Positions 1 through 8,350 of a stretch of 64,000 bases of DNA are shown here, piece by piece. A model generated the notes under the pieces. That model did not search any database. It saw nothing but the letters and a program-made list of their open reading frames with translations, and was not told the origin of the DNA. Where the stretch lies: the NCBI RefSeq assembly GCF_002161765.1, contig NZ_NFIN01000001.1, positions 202,804 to 266,803 of the forward strand, in the 5' to 3' direction. Position 1 is the stretch's first letter, and each line of letters opens with the position of its first letter. The stretch is from Bacteroides sp. An322. Lineage in GTDB: Bacteria; Bacteroidota; Bacteroidia; Bacteroidales; Bacteroidaceae. Made by a program: the position numbers and the translations under genes.

Positions 1-133
1 TCACGCAATCGCCTTCCATAGTTCCAATTGTCCAGATTTTCACCAGATGCGCCTTGCGGTCTTATTCTATACTATATTTTCATCGGACGGATTTTTTTTA
101 CTTTCCGCACCCGACTTTTCTCAAATGTTGCTA

Positions 134-164
134 CAAAGGTAATGCAAGTTGAGGGCAGAACAAA
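134..164 (-). promoter_or_regulatory. Leftward Bacteroides-type promoter at window edge
   Basis: On the minus strand a -33 TTTG (161-164) is followed after exactly 19 bases by TACCTTTG (134-141), a full match to the Bacteroides -33/-7 pattern. It would drive a gene to the left of the window; an ATG at 17-19 opens a frame that runs off the edge, so the gene itself cannot be judged. In CTnDOT rteC lies beyond rteB, which would fit, but this is inference. Nothing else is seen in 1-254. Confidence 0.6.
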
Positions 165-254
165 ACAAATCAATTGTTTTTTATGCCGAAACGCCGCTTA
201 CCTTATCGAAAGGTAGCCTTTTTCCTGTAATTCCTTTCATCTTTTTACTGTTTT

Positions 255-1541
255 CTATTCTATCCCGTATGCTTTCATCTTGTTGTACAGCGTGGTGCGC
301 CCGATGCCGAGCAATGCTGCCGCCAACTTGCGGTTGCCCTTTGCCTGTTCCAGCGCATGGATGATTTGTTTCTTCTCCATGTCGTCCAAAGCCAGCGAAG
401 CGTCATCCGCTATCGGTATTTCATCGAACTCCAACGTGTCTGCCATGACCGTATCGCCTTCGGTATGCAGCACCGCCATGCGCACGACCCGTTTCAGTTC
501 CCTCACGTTGCCGCCCCATGCATAGGCGAGCAGTTGTTTTCTTGCTTCCGCATCAAAGCCTTTCACCTGCCGGTCAAGTTCCTCGTTGGAGAGTTTCAGG
601 AAGAAATCTGCCAATGGCATGATGTCCTCACGGCACTCACGCAGCGGCGGTATGTTCAATGTGTATTCCTTTATCCGATGGAACAAATCCTGACGGAAAC
701 GCTTTTCGGCGATGGCGGCTTGCAAGTCCTCGTTGGTGGCGGCGATGATGCGCACGTCAGCCTGCTTGTCCTTGCTGCCTCCCGTGGGTCTGTACCGTTT
801 GGCTTCCAATGCGCGGAGCAGCATCTGCTGCACTTCCGGCGGAAGGTTGCCTATCTCGTCGAGGAACAATGTGCCTCCTGCGGCTTCTTCCCAGAACCCC
901 TGTTTCTTGCTTTCGGCTCCTGTGAACGCTCCTTTCTCATGCCCGAACAGGGTGGAGGAGGCAAGTTCCTTTGAAAGCAGACCGCAGTCCACAGCCACAA
1001 AGGGTTTGCCCGCACGTTTGCTCATCGTATGTATTTTCTCGGCGATGTGTTCCTTTCCCGTTCCGCTTTCGCCCAATATCAATACGCTCATGTTGGTCGG
1101 GGCGACCAGCCTTATCTTGCGGTCTATTTCCCGGAAAGCCGCGCTCTGCCGCTCATGGATGGGCGTATCGTGCCGCTCCAGCCTTTTCCGCAAGGTTTTC
1201 AGGAGCGGGAAGAGGTTGGCTTCAATCAGCTTTTTCGGGATGTAGTCTTCCGCGCCCTGCTTCATCGACCGGACGGCGGTGGGCACCTCGTCATAGTCGG
1301 TCATGACGATGTAGGGATTGTTCCTGCCCTGTTTCCGCAGTTCTTCCAGCAGACTGATACCGTCACCGTCATTCAAGCGCAGGTCAGCCAGAATGATGTC
1401 ATCTTCCCTCATCTTGGCAAACAGCTTCCGTGCGCCGTTGCAGGTGGAGGTGCTGACGCTTGGGTATCCCTTGCTTTCCAGCAGGCGGCATACAAAGTCG
1501 GAATAGATGATGTTGTCCTCCACTACGATTATTCTGCCCAT
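255..1541 (-). CDS. rteB: RteB-like sigma-54-dependent response regulator
   Basis: Transcription factor of the NtrC class, 428 residues. The receiver domain (about 1-120) has acidic residues E8/D9 and phospho-acceptor D53. The AAA+ domain (about 130-365) carries Walker A at 157-164 and the sigma-54 contact loop GAFTGA at 204-209. A Fis-type helix-turn-helix ends the protein (about 385-428). The start overlaps the end of the histidine kinase gene by 13 bases, so the pair is translationally coupled. In CTnDOT elements RteA/RteB is the pair that switches on excision and transfer through rteC; that role is taken from family knowledge and from the neighbouring IntDOT-type integrase. All catalytic motifs look intact. 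Confidence 0.88.
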   Translation of the reverse strand: MGRIIVVEDNIIYSDFVCRLLESKGYPSVSTSTCNGARKLFAKMREDDIILADLRLNDGDGISLLEELRKQGRNNPYIVMTDYDEVPTAVRSMKQGAEDYIPKKLIEANLFPLLKTLRKRLERHDTPIHERQSAAFREIDRKIRLVAPTNMSVLILGESGTGKEHIAEKIHTMSKRAGKPFVAVDCGLLSKELASSTLFGHEKGAFTGAESKKQGFWEEAAGGTLFLDEIGNLPPEVQQMLLRALEAKRYRPTGGSKDKQADVRIIAATNEDLQAAIAEKRFRQDLFHRIKEYTLNIPPLRECREDIMPLADFFLKLSNEELDRQVKGFDAEARKQLLAYAWGGNVRELKRVVRMAVLHTEGDTVMADTLEFDEIPIADDASLALDDMEKKQIIHALEQAKGNRKLAAALLGIGRTTLYNKMKAYGIE

Positions 1542-3838
1542 CGTTCCGCCTCCTTTCTTGCCGAATCAACAATCAGTCCGCCCTGTGCCAATACCGCATT
1601 TACAGCGGACTGTATATCTTCTTCTGATATGTTCTCCTTGTGGATTGCCTCGTACAGTGCCGCCAACGGTTGCTCCGCCTTTATCAGCATCCACGAGCTT
1701 CTCAGGTGATGCACCCAGTAATCCAATGCTTCCATGTCCCCCGCTTCCGCCGCCTTGCTCACTTCGTCCATGTCGGATTGTGTTGTGGCCGCCAGCTTTT
1801 CCAACGTGCGCCGCTTGTCGCCGAAGGCGAGCAGGGATGACAGGTCTATGCTGTTTGCTTTGTTCCGTTTGATGCAGCTTTCCGTCACCGCCAGCAGTTC
1901 GTCTATGGAATAGGGCTTGTACAGCACGGCGGCAAAGCCTTTGCCCGTCAGTTCTTCTTTCTCCACATAGCCTGCGGCGGTGGCTGCCACGACGGGAATG
2001 GTCCGCGAATTGCCTATTTCCGATGTGCGCAGCAGTTCCAGCACCTCGTAGCCGTTCACCTCCGGCATTTTCAGGTCGGTTATCAGCAGGTCATAATCTT
2101 TTGCGCGCATCAGGTCTGTCAGTTCTCCTGCTGTCTGGCAAGCGTCACAATCCACACCGTTTTGCCTGTACATCTCTTTCATCATGTCCAGCAGCATCCC
2201 GTTGTTGTCTATCGCCAGCACGGAGCAGCCTGACAGCGTGGAATGCCCGGCGTTCGTCTTTTCGGCAGCCGCCATTTCTTCCGCCTTTGTCAACGGCAGG
2301 CTGACGGTGAAGCGGCTTCCCTTGCCCGGCTCGCTTTCCACCGTGATGTTCCCTTTCAACAGCTTTACCGTGTCGGCTACGATGGCAAGCCCCAGCCCGA
2401 AGCCGTCCTCCGTCACGGCGTTGCCCAACCGCTCAAACGGGATGAATATCCTCGCCTGTTGTTCTCCGGTCATGCCCGTGCCGGTGTCTTCCACCGTCAA
2501 GGTAAATATGCCGTTCTTGTAGCCGGTGCTTAATGTGACTGTACCGCTTCGGGTGAACTTGATGGCGTTGGAGAGCAGGTTGCCGCCAATGCTTATAATC
2601 CGGTTCCTGTCGCCGCTTACAATCTCGTCCGTTTCACTTTCTGTCTTGAAGTTGAGTCCTTTATTCTTCGCCAATGTTGCAAACTCCGTTTCCAATGTTT
2701 CGACGATGGAGCGCAGTTTGAAAGGCTTGACGCTTGGCGTTTCCTTGCCGCTGTCCAGCCGGAAATACACCAAAAGGTTGTTTATCATTCCCGCCATACG
2801 CCCGACGGCATCCCCGATGGTCTGTGCGTGGCGCATACGGTTGTCTGCCTCCGTGTCGTTCAGCAGCAGTTCGGCGTTGCCGCCGATGACGGTCAGGGGA
2901 GTGCGCAGTTCGTGGGTGACGTTCTGGATGAGATTGCGTCGCAGCTTGATTAGCTTCTCGTTCGTATCATTGCTCTTTTGCAGTTCAGTGATAAGGCTTT
3001 CCCGTTTCTTCCTTTCGTTGCCGCTGCGCTTCATTTCACGATGGATGGCGAGGTAAGAAAGGAACAGCAGGATGATGGCAGCAGAGATGGTCGCCGTGAA
3101 CAGCCTGACGGACAATGCCTGTGCCTCGGCTATCTTCCGCTCCTTCTGCACGAAAGCCTCCTGCGCCTGCCCGTCAAGTTCGGTTATCAGCCGGTTCAGC
3201 TCGGCGTTCAGCCTCCTGCCCAGCGTGCGCAGGCTGTCGGTGTATGCCTCCATTTCCGCCGTCCGTTCCTGCTGCATGGCTATCAGGCTGTCGCTGAACT
3301 GGTGCAGTTCCTTGGCGGACGGCAGTATCTGCACGGTCTTCTTGCCGCCGAAAGCCCCGGCGATGCCTTTCTTTTTCTGCGTCACGGTGCGTACACGGGT
3401 GGCACGTTTCGCCACTTCGGGCAGATGGTTCACCAAAAGGCTGTCTGCCTTGTCCTGACAGGCGAAAGTTTCCATAAGGTGCAGCAGGTGGGCTTCTTTT
3501 TCCACCAAGAAGGCGCGGAGCGTGTCTATCTGCGCCGGATGCACGAAATCCTTGCAGCGGGGCTTCATGGCTTGCAGCAGGCTGTCCGTCCGCAGCCGCC
3601 GGGTGCGGTAGTGCCGGTAGTCCGCCTCTTCCCAGCCGATGACGCCTTCGCCCAATGTGGCGAGGGTGATGATGTTGCGTTGGGCGACGGTGATGTCACG
3701 CCTTATCTCCTGTATTTCGCCTGCTTCGGTTTCTATCTCGTGCATCCGTCCACGCTCATGCACCAAAATGGCGGCCATGCTACAAATGACCGCCACCAAG
3801 ACCAGATACCCGGCAAGGATTTTTGTCTGTAATCTCAT
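1529..3838 (-). CDS. rteA: RteA-like hybrid sensor histidine kinase
   Basis: Inner-membrane sensor of 769 residues. A first membrane segment lies at about residues 6-26 and a second at about 246-266, enclosing a mostly helical periplasmic sensor region. Then follow the dimerisation box with HELRTPLT, a GHKL ATPase domain (GTGMTGEQQ and GFGLGLAI loops), a receiver domain with the phosphorylation site in LLITDLKMPEVNGYE, and a C-terminal Hpt-like region with VHHLRSSW. It therefore contains a complete His-Asp-His relay expected to feed RteB, whose gene overlaps its 3' end. Only 36 bases separate it from the HU-like gene upstream, so the three probably share a transcript. In CTnDOT this locus follows tetQ; here it follows a fimbrillin operon. 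Confidence 0.87.
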   Translation of the reverse strand: MRLQTKILAGYLVLVAVICSMAAILVHERGRMHEIETEAGEIQEIRRDITVAQRNIITLATLGEGVIGWEEADYRHYRTRRLRTDSLLQAMKPRCKDFVHPAQIDTLRAFLVEKEAHLLHLMETFACQDKADSLLVNHLPEVAKRATRVRTVTQKKKGIAGAFGGKKTVQILPSAKELHQFSDSLIAMQQERTAEMEAYTDSLRTLGRRLNAELNRLITELDGQAQEAFVQKERKIAEAQALSVRLFTATISAAIILLFLSYLAIHREMKRSGNERKKRESLITELQKSNDTNEKLIKLRRNLIQNVTHELRTPLTVIGGNAELLLNDTEADNRMRHAQTIGDAVGRMAGMINNLLVYFRLDSGKETPSVKPFKLRSIVETLETEFATLAKNKGLNFKTESETDEIVSGDRNRIISIGGNLLSNAIKFTRSGTVTLSTGYKNGIFTLTVEDTGTGMTGEQQARIFIPFERLGNAVTEDGFGLGLAIVADTVKLLKGNITVESEPGKGSRFTVSLPLTKAEEMAAAEKTNAGHSTLSGCSVLAIDNNGMLLDMMKEMYRQNGVDCDACQTAGELTDLMRAKDYDLLITDLKMPEVNGYEVLELLRTSEIGNSRTIPVVAATAAGYVEKEELTGKGFAAVLYKPYSIDELLAVTESCIKRNKANSIDLSSLLAFGDKRRTLEKLAATTQSDMDEVSKAAEAGDMEALDYWVHHLRSSWMLIKAEQPLAALYEAIHKENISEEDIQSAVNAVLAQGGLIVDSARKEAERWAE

Positions 3839-3874
3839 CCTCTGTCTGAACTCATTGCTCCTTTCGCTGAAAAA

Positions 3875-4336
3875 TTACCCCAACGGATTTTCCGTCTCGC
3901 TTTCGTCCGGATTGGTGGTAGTGCCACCACCCGTAGAAGACTTCACACTGCCCTTGTCTATACTCAATTCCACCGCATTGGCGGCATCGCGCATCTTCTG
4001 CTTGGGCGTGAAGACGATTTTCGGGGTCTTCAGCGCGTTCGCTACGGTTACCTCGTCGGGCGTGTCCATCATCTTGGAGGGGACGACGAGACGGAACGAG
4101 CCGAGTTCTGCCAAGTCCACGCTCATGCCCAGCTGCAGGGCATCGCATACTACGTTGGAGAGGCTGACGAGGGCGTTTTTTACGTCACCTTCCGACAGCG
4201 AGGTTTCGCGCACGATGCGCTCCACAACCATGTCGTTGGTCAGCTTTTGTTGTGACTTGGGATAGGCGTAATACACCGTCTGTCCCTTACGGTTACCAAT
4301 GGTAAGCACTTTGTTCTTAATTTCATGTTCCAGCAT
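3875..4336 (-). CDS. HU-related DNA-binding protein
   Basis: 153 residues from the ATG at 4336; an in-frame ATG at 4363 would add nine residues. The body resembles the HU-related histone-like proteins of Bacteroidales: an N-terminal helical pair (DMVVERIVRETSLSEGDVKN) followed by the DNA-binding arm region beginning LAELGSFRLVV. The C-terminus is a Gly/Thr/Ser-rich acidic tail. HU-family proteins bend DNA and assist recombination and transcription. It lies 36 bases upstream of rteA and about 80 bases downstream of the last fimbrillin, so it could belong to either unit. A role in element regulation or excision is inference from position only. Confidence 0.75.
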   Translation of the reverse strand: MLEHEIKNKVLTIGNRKGQTVYYAYPKSQQKLTNDMVVERIVRETSLSEGDVKNALVSLSNVVCDALQLGMSVDLAELGSFRLVVPSKMMDTPDEVTVANALKTPKIVFTPKQKMRDAANAVELSIDKGSVKSSTGGGTTTNPDESETENPLG

Positions 4337-4414
4337 AGTCGTTACTGTTTTGAGGTTATACATTATGTTGGTTTGCCTGCCCTGACAAGGGTATCTGATA
4401 CTCTTTATCAAGGG

Positions 4415-6025
4415 TCACTGTGACTGTTCTGTCCCGTTGCCGCTGGCATCATACGTCACCGTCTTATCCAACGTATCGCTGCTTCCTGTATAGCAATAGA
4501 CATTACTGCTTCGGCAATAACCTTCTTGACCGAATTGAAAATCTCCACGACTATTGTTTCTATCTCCCGATTGTCCTATGTAATCTGCGTAATTGCCACG
4601 ATGTGCATAGATGTCAGATGTCTCAATTTGTATGGTTGGGACAGAACCAGGATTCATACTATCGTCCAAACCAGCCCCAATAGCCGGACTTCCTTGATTA
4701 GGTCCATTTGAACCATAAGCATATACAATGGCATTGGTAATAGAAATCTTTCCGCAAGCGGCATTTCCAGAACCGCCTATTCCCGGGTTATAACCCTGCA
4801 TTCCAAGTGAATAAGACGAGGATGCTATTACGGTTACATTCTGTATGATAATGTTGCCACATGCAGAATGTTGTCCTGAGGCTAAATATCCTCCTATTCC
4901 AGCTCCTCCTTTTCCGGTCAGCGTAATCGAATTGGCCGTTTTGTCATCGGAAGTAATGGTTACGCTGTAGCCTTCTGCCACATAGATGCCCGCGCCATCG
5001 CTGGAAGACACTTCGTTATCATTTCCTTTTACATGGATAGTGGGGTCGCCGCCCGTGATGTCGATGGCATTGCCGCCCAACACACTTATCTGCGCATCTT
5101 CCAGGTAGATGTTGGGCTTGCCGCCCGTCACCCGTATGGCATGGTTGCCCGTGCCGCTGAAGTAGTAGGTGCCGTCGTCGTTGATGATGCAGTCTTCATT
5201 CGAGAGGTCGATGGTCTGCATGCCTTCGCTGTTTGCCGTAATCGTGATGGTGTGGACATTGCCGGCTTCGAGGGTTGTCAGGGTGCTGACAGGAACTACG
5301 GTCGTTTCGTTTAGGCGGACGAAGGGCTGGGTAGTTTGGTCGCCTATTTCGCCGGGCACGAGGTTGGCCTCCCAGCATGATTCACCGTTATATATGCATG
5401 ACTTCGTGGTTATCCAGCCTTGCGAATCAGCATCGGTAGCTAATGTACCCTGCGTGTTGGTGCATGAAGTGAAGCCATAAACCTCCACATTGGTGACTTG
5501 CGATGCTCGTTCACCCTTCAACTTCACCCGCACCTTGGCCAACGAATGGGTGAAGCCGAGGCTGACGGGCGATTGGTGGTTGCCCGTGCCGGTGCCGCGT
5601 AGCACGTAGGTCAGGCCATCCATATGTTGAGACCCAAGGCTCACACGGCTTGCCTCGGCGGGATACCAAGCAGTGACTTCGGCAGGCTGCGTGCTCTTCC
5701 AATAGACGGGCTTATCGGGGGTGATGGTGACATTTCCCGCATCGTCCACCTTTATTCGATAGATGCCCGTTTCCTCACTGCCGGCTATGCGCACGCCTAT
5801 CCGGTCCTCGTCCTGGAATACGCTGCCGCTGCCGTCGGGCTTCTCGGTCACGCGCGTCCACGGCTCCTCGCTCGCCTCTGCGGTGATGCTTACACTGCCT
5901 ATCTGCAAAGGATATTCGCCGTCGGGCAAAGCCGTGCCCTGCTCGGCCAGTTCGTCCTGCGTGCAGGCGGTGAACAGTAGAAGTACTGCACCGAAAATCA
6001 TCTTTGATACTGTCGTCTTGTTCAT
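4415..6025 (-). CDS. Fimbrillin-family lipoprotein with beta-helix-like C-terminus
   Basis: 536-residue exported lipoprotein; the signal peptide ends in a lipobox at LLLFTACTQ. The N-terminal half has fimbrillin features: TRVTEKPDG after the acidic spacer, an 'EDRIGVRI' strand, 'VTAWYPAE' and a 'HSLAKVRVKL' strand. The C-terminal half (about 285-510) is Gly/Asn/Ile-rich with repeated short strands such as NAIDITGG and GAGIGGYLASG, suggesting a right-handed beta-helix of the kind annotated as a carbohydrate-binding domain in related proteins. The N-terminus CTQDELAEQGTALPDGEYPL is nearly the same as in the fimbrillin at 8351-9943, so they are paralogues. It is the last gene of the cargo operon, just after the PAAR gene. 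A tip or adhesin role is likely but unproven. Confidence 0.8.
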   Translation of the reverse strand: MNKTTVSKMIFGAVLLLFTACTQDELAEQGTALPDGEYPLQIGSVSITAEASEEPWTRVTEKPDGSGSVFQDEDRIGVRIAGSEETGIYRIKVDDAGNVTITPDKPVYWKSTQPAEVTAWYPAEASRVSLGSQHMDGLTYVLRGTGTGNHQSPVSLGFTHSLAKVRVKLKGERASQVTNVEVYGFTSCTNTQGTLATDADSQGWITTKSCIYNGESCWEANLVPGEIGDQTTQPFVRLNETTVVPVSTLTTLEAGNVHTITITANSEGMQTIDLSNEDCIINDDGTYYFSGTGNHAIRVTGGKPNIYLEDAQISVLGGNAIDITGGDPTIHVKGNDNEVSSSDGAGIYVAEGYSVTITSDDKTANSITLTGKGGAGIGGYLASGQHSACGNIIIQNVTVIASSSYSLGMQGYNPGIGGSGNAACGKISITNAIVYAYGSNGPNQGSPAIGAGLDDSMNPGSVPTIQIETSDIYAHRGNYADYIGQSGDRNNSRGDFQFGQEGYCRSSNVYCYTGSSDTLDKTVTYDASGNGTEQSQ

Positions 6026-6070
6026 ATCATCGTTCTTTATTATTATCGTTTATATTCCGTTTTCTTACAT

Positions 6071-6817
6071 TCATCCTCCTATAATCACCGTAGGGCAGCC
6101 GAGTACTATCGAGCCGCCGTGTGCGGTGGTGTCACCCATGCGGGCGGCGGGCTTGCCGCCTATCATCACCGTGGCAGAGCCTTTGACGATGCTGTCGGGC
6201 GGTCCGACGCATACGCACATGTCTCCCACAACCGCCGCAGGCAGTTTGCCTATCAGCACATTCGGCACACCGGGGCCCACGATCGGCCCTCCCACATGGG
6301 GGATGGGCGGCAGTCCGGGCGTCTCCAGCAGGTATTCCCACCTGTGTTCCGGAGCGTGGAACACGATTGTACAGCTCTCGGGAGTACCGTCCTGCGCCGC
6401 ACGGAACAGTCCATCCGTCAGGCGGATGCGTACCGTGCAGAAACCCTCGCCGATTCCCCGTTTCTGGGCAGTCTCCCGGATAGACTGTGCGGCTTCTACC
6501 GTTCCGGATACCGCAGGGAGTTCCAGACCGTAGGCTGAAGTCGGACGAAAACCGTCCCACCGTGTGTAGAGCACGAAAGCAGGATCGGTGATGTCCATTT
6601 CCAGCAGCAATGTGTCAGAAGAGGTATCTACCCCCGCTCCGTCGCTGTCGTACAACACGGTCCACGCATTGGGTCCACTTTGCCGGAACAACAGCCCGCG
6701 CCGTCTCCATAAGTCCGCACCCCGTGGAGAAATCCGGCACCGGAGGGCACGGCATGTCCCGTTGTCGAAATATCCGTGTTCTACGGTCAGGCTGTATAGT
6801 GTCCGGTAGTTGCTCAT
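6071..6817 (-). CDS. PAAR-domain spike-tip protein with unknown N-terminal domain
   Basis: 248 residues, no signal peptide, AGGAGG nine bases before the ATG. The last 80 residues carry the PAAR pattern: a Pro/Gly/Val stretch (GGPIVGPGVPNVLIGKLPAA), then DMCVCVGPPDSIVKGSATV, GGKPAARMGD, TTAHGG and a closing GCPTVIIGG. PAAR proteins cap the spike of type VI and extracellular contractile injection systems. The first 165 residues are a beta-rich domain I do not recognise with certainty; short secretion-apparatus proteins of Bacteroidetes begin similarly. It sits 33 bases after a DUF4255 (Pvc16-like) gene and between fimbrillin genes. No sheath, tube, baseplate or ATPase gene is in the window, so the partner machine is unknown. 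Confidence 0.8.
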   Translation of the reverse strand: MSNYRTLYSLTVEHGYFDNGTCRALRCRISPRGADLWRRRGLLFRQSGPNAWTVLYDSDGAGVDTSSDTLLLEMDITDPAFVLYTRWDGFRPTSAYGLELPAVSGTVEAAQSIRETAQKRGIGEGFCTVRIRLTDGLFRAAQDGTPESCTIVFHAPEHRWEYLLETPGLPPIPHVGGPIVGPGVPNVLIGKLPAAVVGDMCVCVGPPDSIVKGSATVMIGGKPAARMGDTTAHGGSIVLGCPTVIIGG

Positions 6818-6850
6818 TGTCTGTTGTCCTCCTGTTCCTTACTATTACTG

Positions 6851-7378
6851 TTATACGCTCACTTCGTTTCCCTGCGCCGCCGTGCTGCCCGATACGAGCG
6901 TGCCCGAGTCGATGACCAGCCCGCGTACCTTGCAGATGACCGAAGGATGATACTGCCCGCCCATCGTCGTCCAGATGTTGTGCAGGTCCATCGTGGACAT
7001 CGGAACCAACTCCACCGTGTAGCGGTGTCCTTCCGTTTCGAACCTCGGCATGGACTGGATGAACTCCAGCGTATCCGACAGCACCGAGAGGGAGTCGGCA
7101 TACCGCTTGCTTTCATACACCGCCGCAAGCATGATGTGCATGTTCAGCAGCAACGGGGCCAGTGTCCCGGCGTAGTTTCCCGATGTGGACCGCATGTACA
7201 CGCTGTCGCCCGTGGCCTCCTTTTCAAGGTTCACCAGGGAGACAACCAGTTTGTTCGGGGTCTCCTCCGCAGCAGTACCTATCAGTCCCACCATGGCCAA
7301 TCCTTCAGGTTGTCTGTGGGTGCGGCCGAGGTATTCGTCCAGCCGTCCGGCGTAATATGTCAGTATCTTGCGTATCAT
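6851..7378 (-). CDS. Pvc16-like (DUF4255) contractile injection system protein
   Basis: 175 residues, cytoplasmic. It shows the layout of the DUF4255/Pvc16 N-terminal family: an N-terminal helix ending in DEYLG, a central strand KLVVSLVNLEKE, a hydrophobic segment LLLNMHIMLAAVY, the helix LSVLSDTLEFIQSM, and the diagnostic C-terminal HNIWTTMGGQYHPSVICKVR. In Photorhabdus virulence cassettes and related systems this protein is thought to be the terminal cap of the sheath. Here it is ten bases downstream of a fimbrillin gene and directly upstream of the PAAR gene, so all three are co-transcribed. That pairing argues for a working tail-like assembly rather than a chance domain match. Confidence 0.8.
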   Translation of the reverse strand: MIRKILTYYAGRLDEYLGRTHRQPEGLAMVGLIGTAAEETPNKLVVSLVNLEKEATGDSVYMRSTSGNYAGTLAPLLLNMHIMLAAVYESKRYADSLSVLSDTLEFIQSMPRFETEGHRYTVELVPMSTMDLHNIWTTMGGQYHPSVICKVRGLVIDSGTLVSGSTAAQGNEVSV

Positions 7379-7387
7379 TTTCTTTAA

Positions 7388-8338
7388 TTAGATGGGCAGT
7401 TCTACTGCGCCTTCGCCGTCCGCGCCGTTGTCCCATGTCATGCTACCGGTATCGACCGATACCTGAAGGCCGTAGAGGGTGATGGTAACATTGTAGGTGT
7501 ACTTATAGCCGGCTTTCCATTCGGTGTCTTTCTGTAGCATGTAGTAGAACGGGCCGTAGCCGGTGCCGTCCTTCTCGGCGGTGAAGGCCAGCAACCGTGT
7601 GCCCGCCGTCACATTCTGCGGAATGACGAGGGCCTCGTAGGTGGCGAAGCAGCCTGTCGCCGGAGTACTGGCAAGATGGGGACTGATGCTGCCTTTAGTG
7701 GTGCCGGGTGTCCATGTGCCGAGCCAACGCCCGTCAGCGTCCACGGCTTTCGGGAGGGTGAACGCGCCGTCCAGCGCAAGGATGTCACCCTCGCCGATAG
7801 TCAGGCTGATGTCGCCCGGCGTGGCTACGATGCTTTCGGGCAGACCGTCACTCTTGATGTTCACCACCACCTTGGCGGTCTGGTGGTAGAAGGTGAGGGC
7901 GGGCGTTTGGGCGAAGCTCACGGTCTTGGATTCACTGCAAAGCAGGTCTCCCGACTGATAGTCCGCATCGCGGCTCTGGTCTTCCTCCACACTCCAAGTC
8001 CAATCGTTATTTTCCACCATGATATTCGGGTAAAGACCCTGCACGGTGATGGGACTTGGTTTTGTCCAATAGTATTCGCCGGACAGGTTGCCTTTATCAT
8101 CCACCGTGTAGTCATACCACTCCGTGCCGTCCCCGTCGGTTACCTGCAGGGCTATCGTCTCATTGCCGTTCCACCGGTTGTCCACGGTGGCGCGAGTGTC
8201 GGCGCTGCCCTCTATGGCGGCGGTCAGCGTCAGCGGCTGCGTGCCGTCGGGCAACGTTCTCGCATCGTCCTGCGTGCAGGCTGCGGCCGCAAGAAGCAGG
8301 GCAAGTGCCGGGAATGTATATAAGGTATATCGTTTCAT
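7388..8338 (-). CDS. Fimbrillin-family lipoprotein
   Basis: 316-residue lipoprotein with a lipobox at LLLAAAACTQ and the N-terminal motif TRATVDNRWNGNETIAL typical of fimbrillin-like proteins. Later strands include 'QGLYPNIMV' and 'FYHQTAKVVVNIKS', the hydrophobic strand that in fimbrillins receives the donor strand of the next subunit. A TWDNG segment near the end resembles the terminal strand. It belongs to the cargo operon, 12 bases downstream of the fimbrillin at 8351 and ten bases upstream of the Pvc16-like gene. Function as a pilus subunit is inferred from family similarity. Confidence 0.78.
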   Translation of the reverse strand: MKRYTLYTFPALALLLAAAACTQDDARTLPDGTQPLTLTAAIEGSADTRATVDNRWNGNETIALQVTDGDGTEWYDYTVDDKGNLSGEYYWTKPSPITVQGLYPNIMVENNDWTWSVEEDQSRDADYQSGDLLCSESKTVSFAQTPALTFYHQTAKVVVNIKSDGLPESIVATPGDISLTIGEGDILALDGAFTLPKAVDADGRWLGTWTPGTTKGSISPHLASTPATGCFATYEALVIPQNVTAGTRLLAFTAEKDGTGYGPFYYMLQKDTEWKAGYKYTYNVTITLYGLQVSVDTGSMTWDNGADGEGAVELPI

Positions 8339-8350
8339 ATCGTCCTGTTT

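Noticed and set aside
2978..3832. 284-codon plus-strand frame opposite rteA
   Set aside because: Antisense to a fully supported histidine kinase; Gln/Val/Arg-rich shadow typical of GC-rich genes. Similar frames at 357-974, 1029-1709, 16212-17075 and 20355-21119 were rejected for the same reason.
6071..7378. Type VI secretion locus
   Set aside because: Only a PAAR-type and a Pvc16-like gene are present; no TssB/C sheath, Hcp, VgrG, TssK or ATPase was found in the window.
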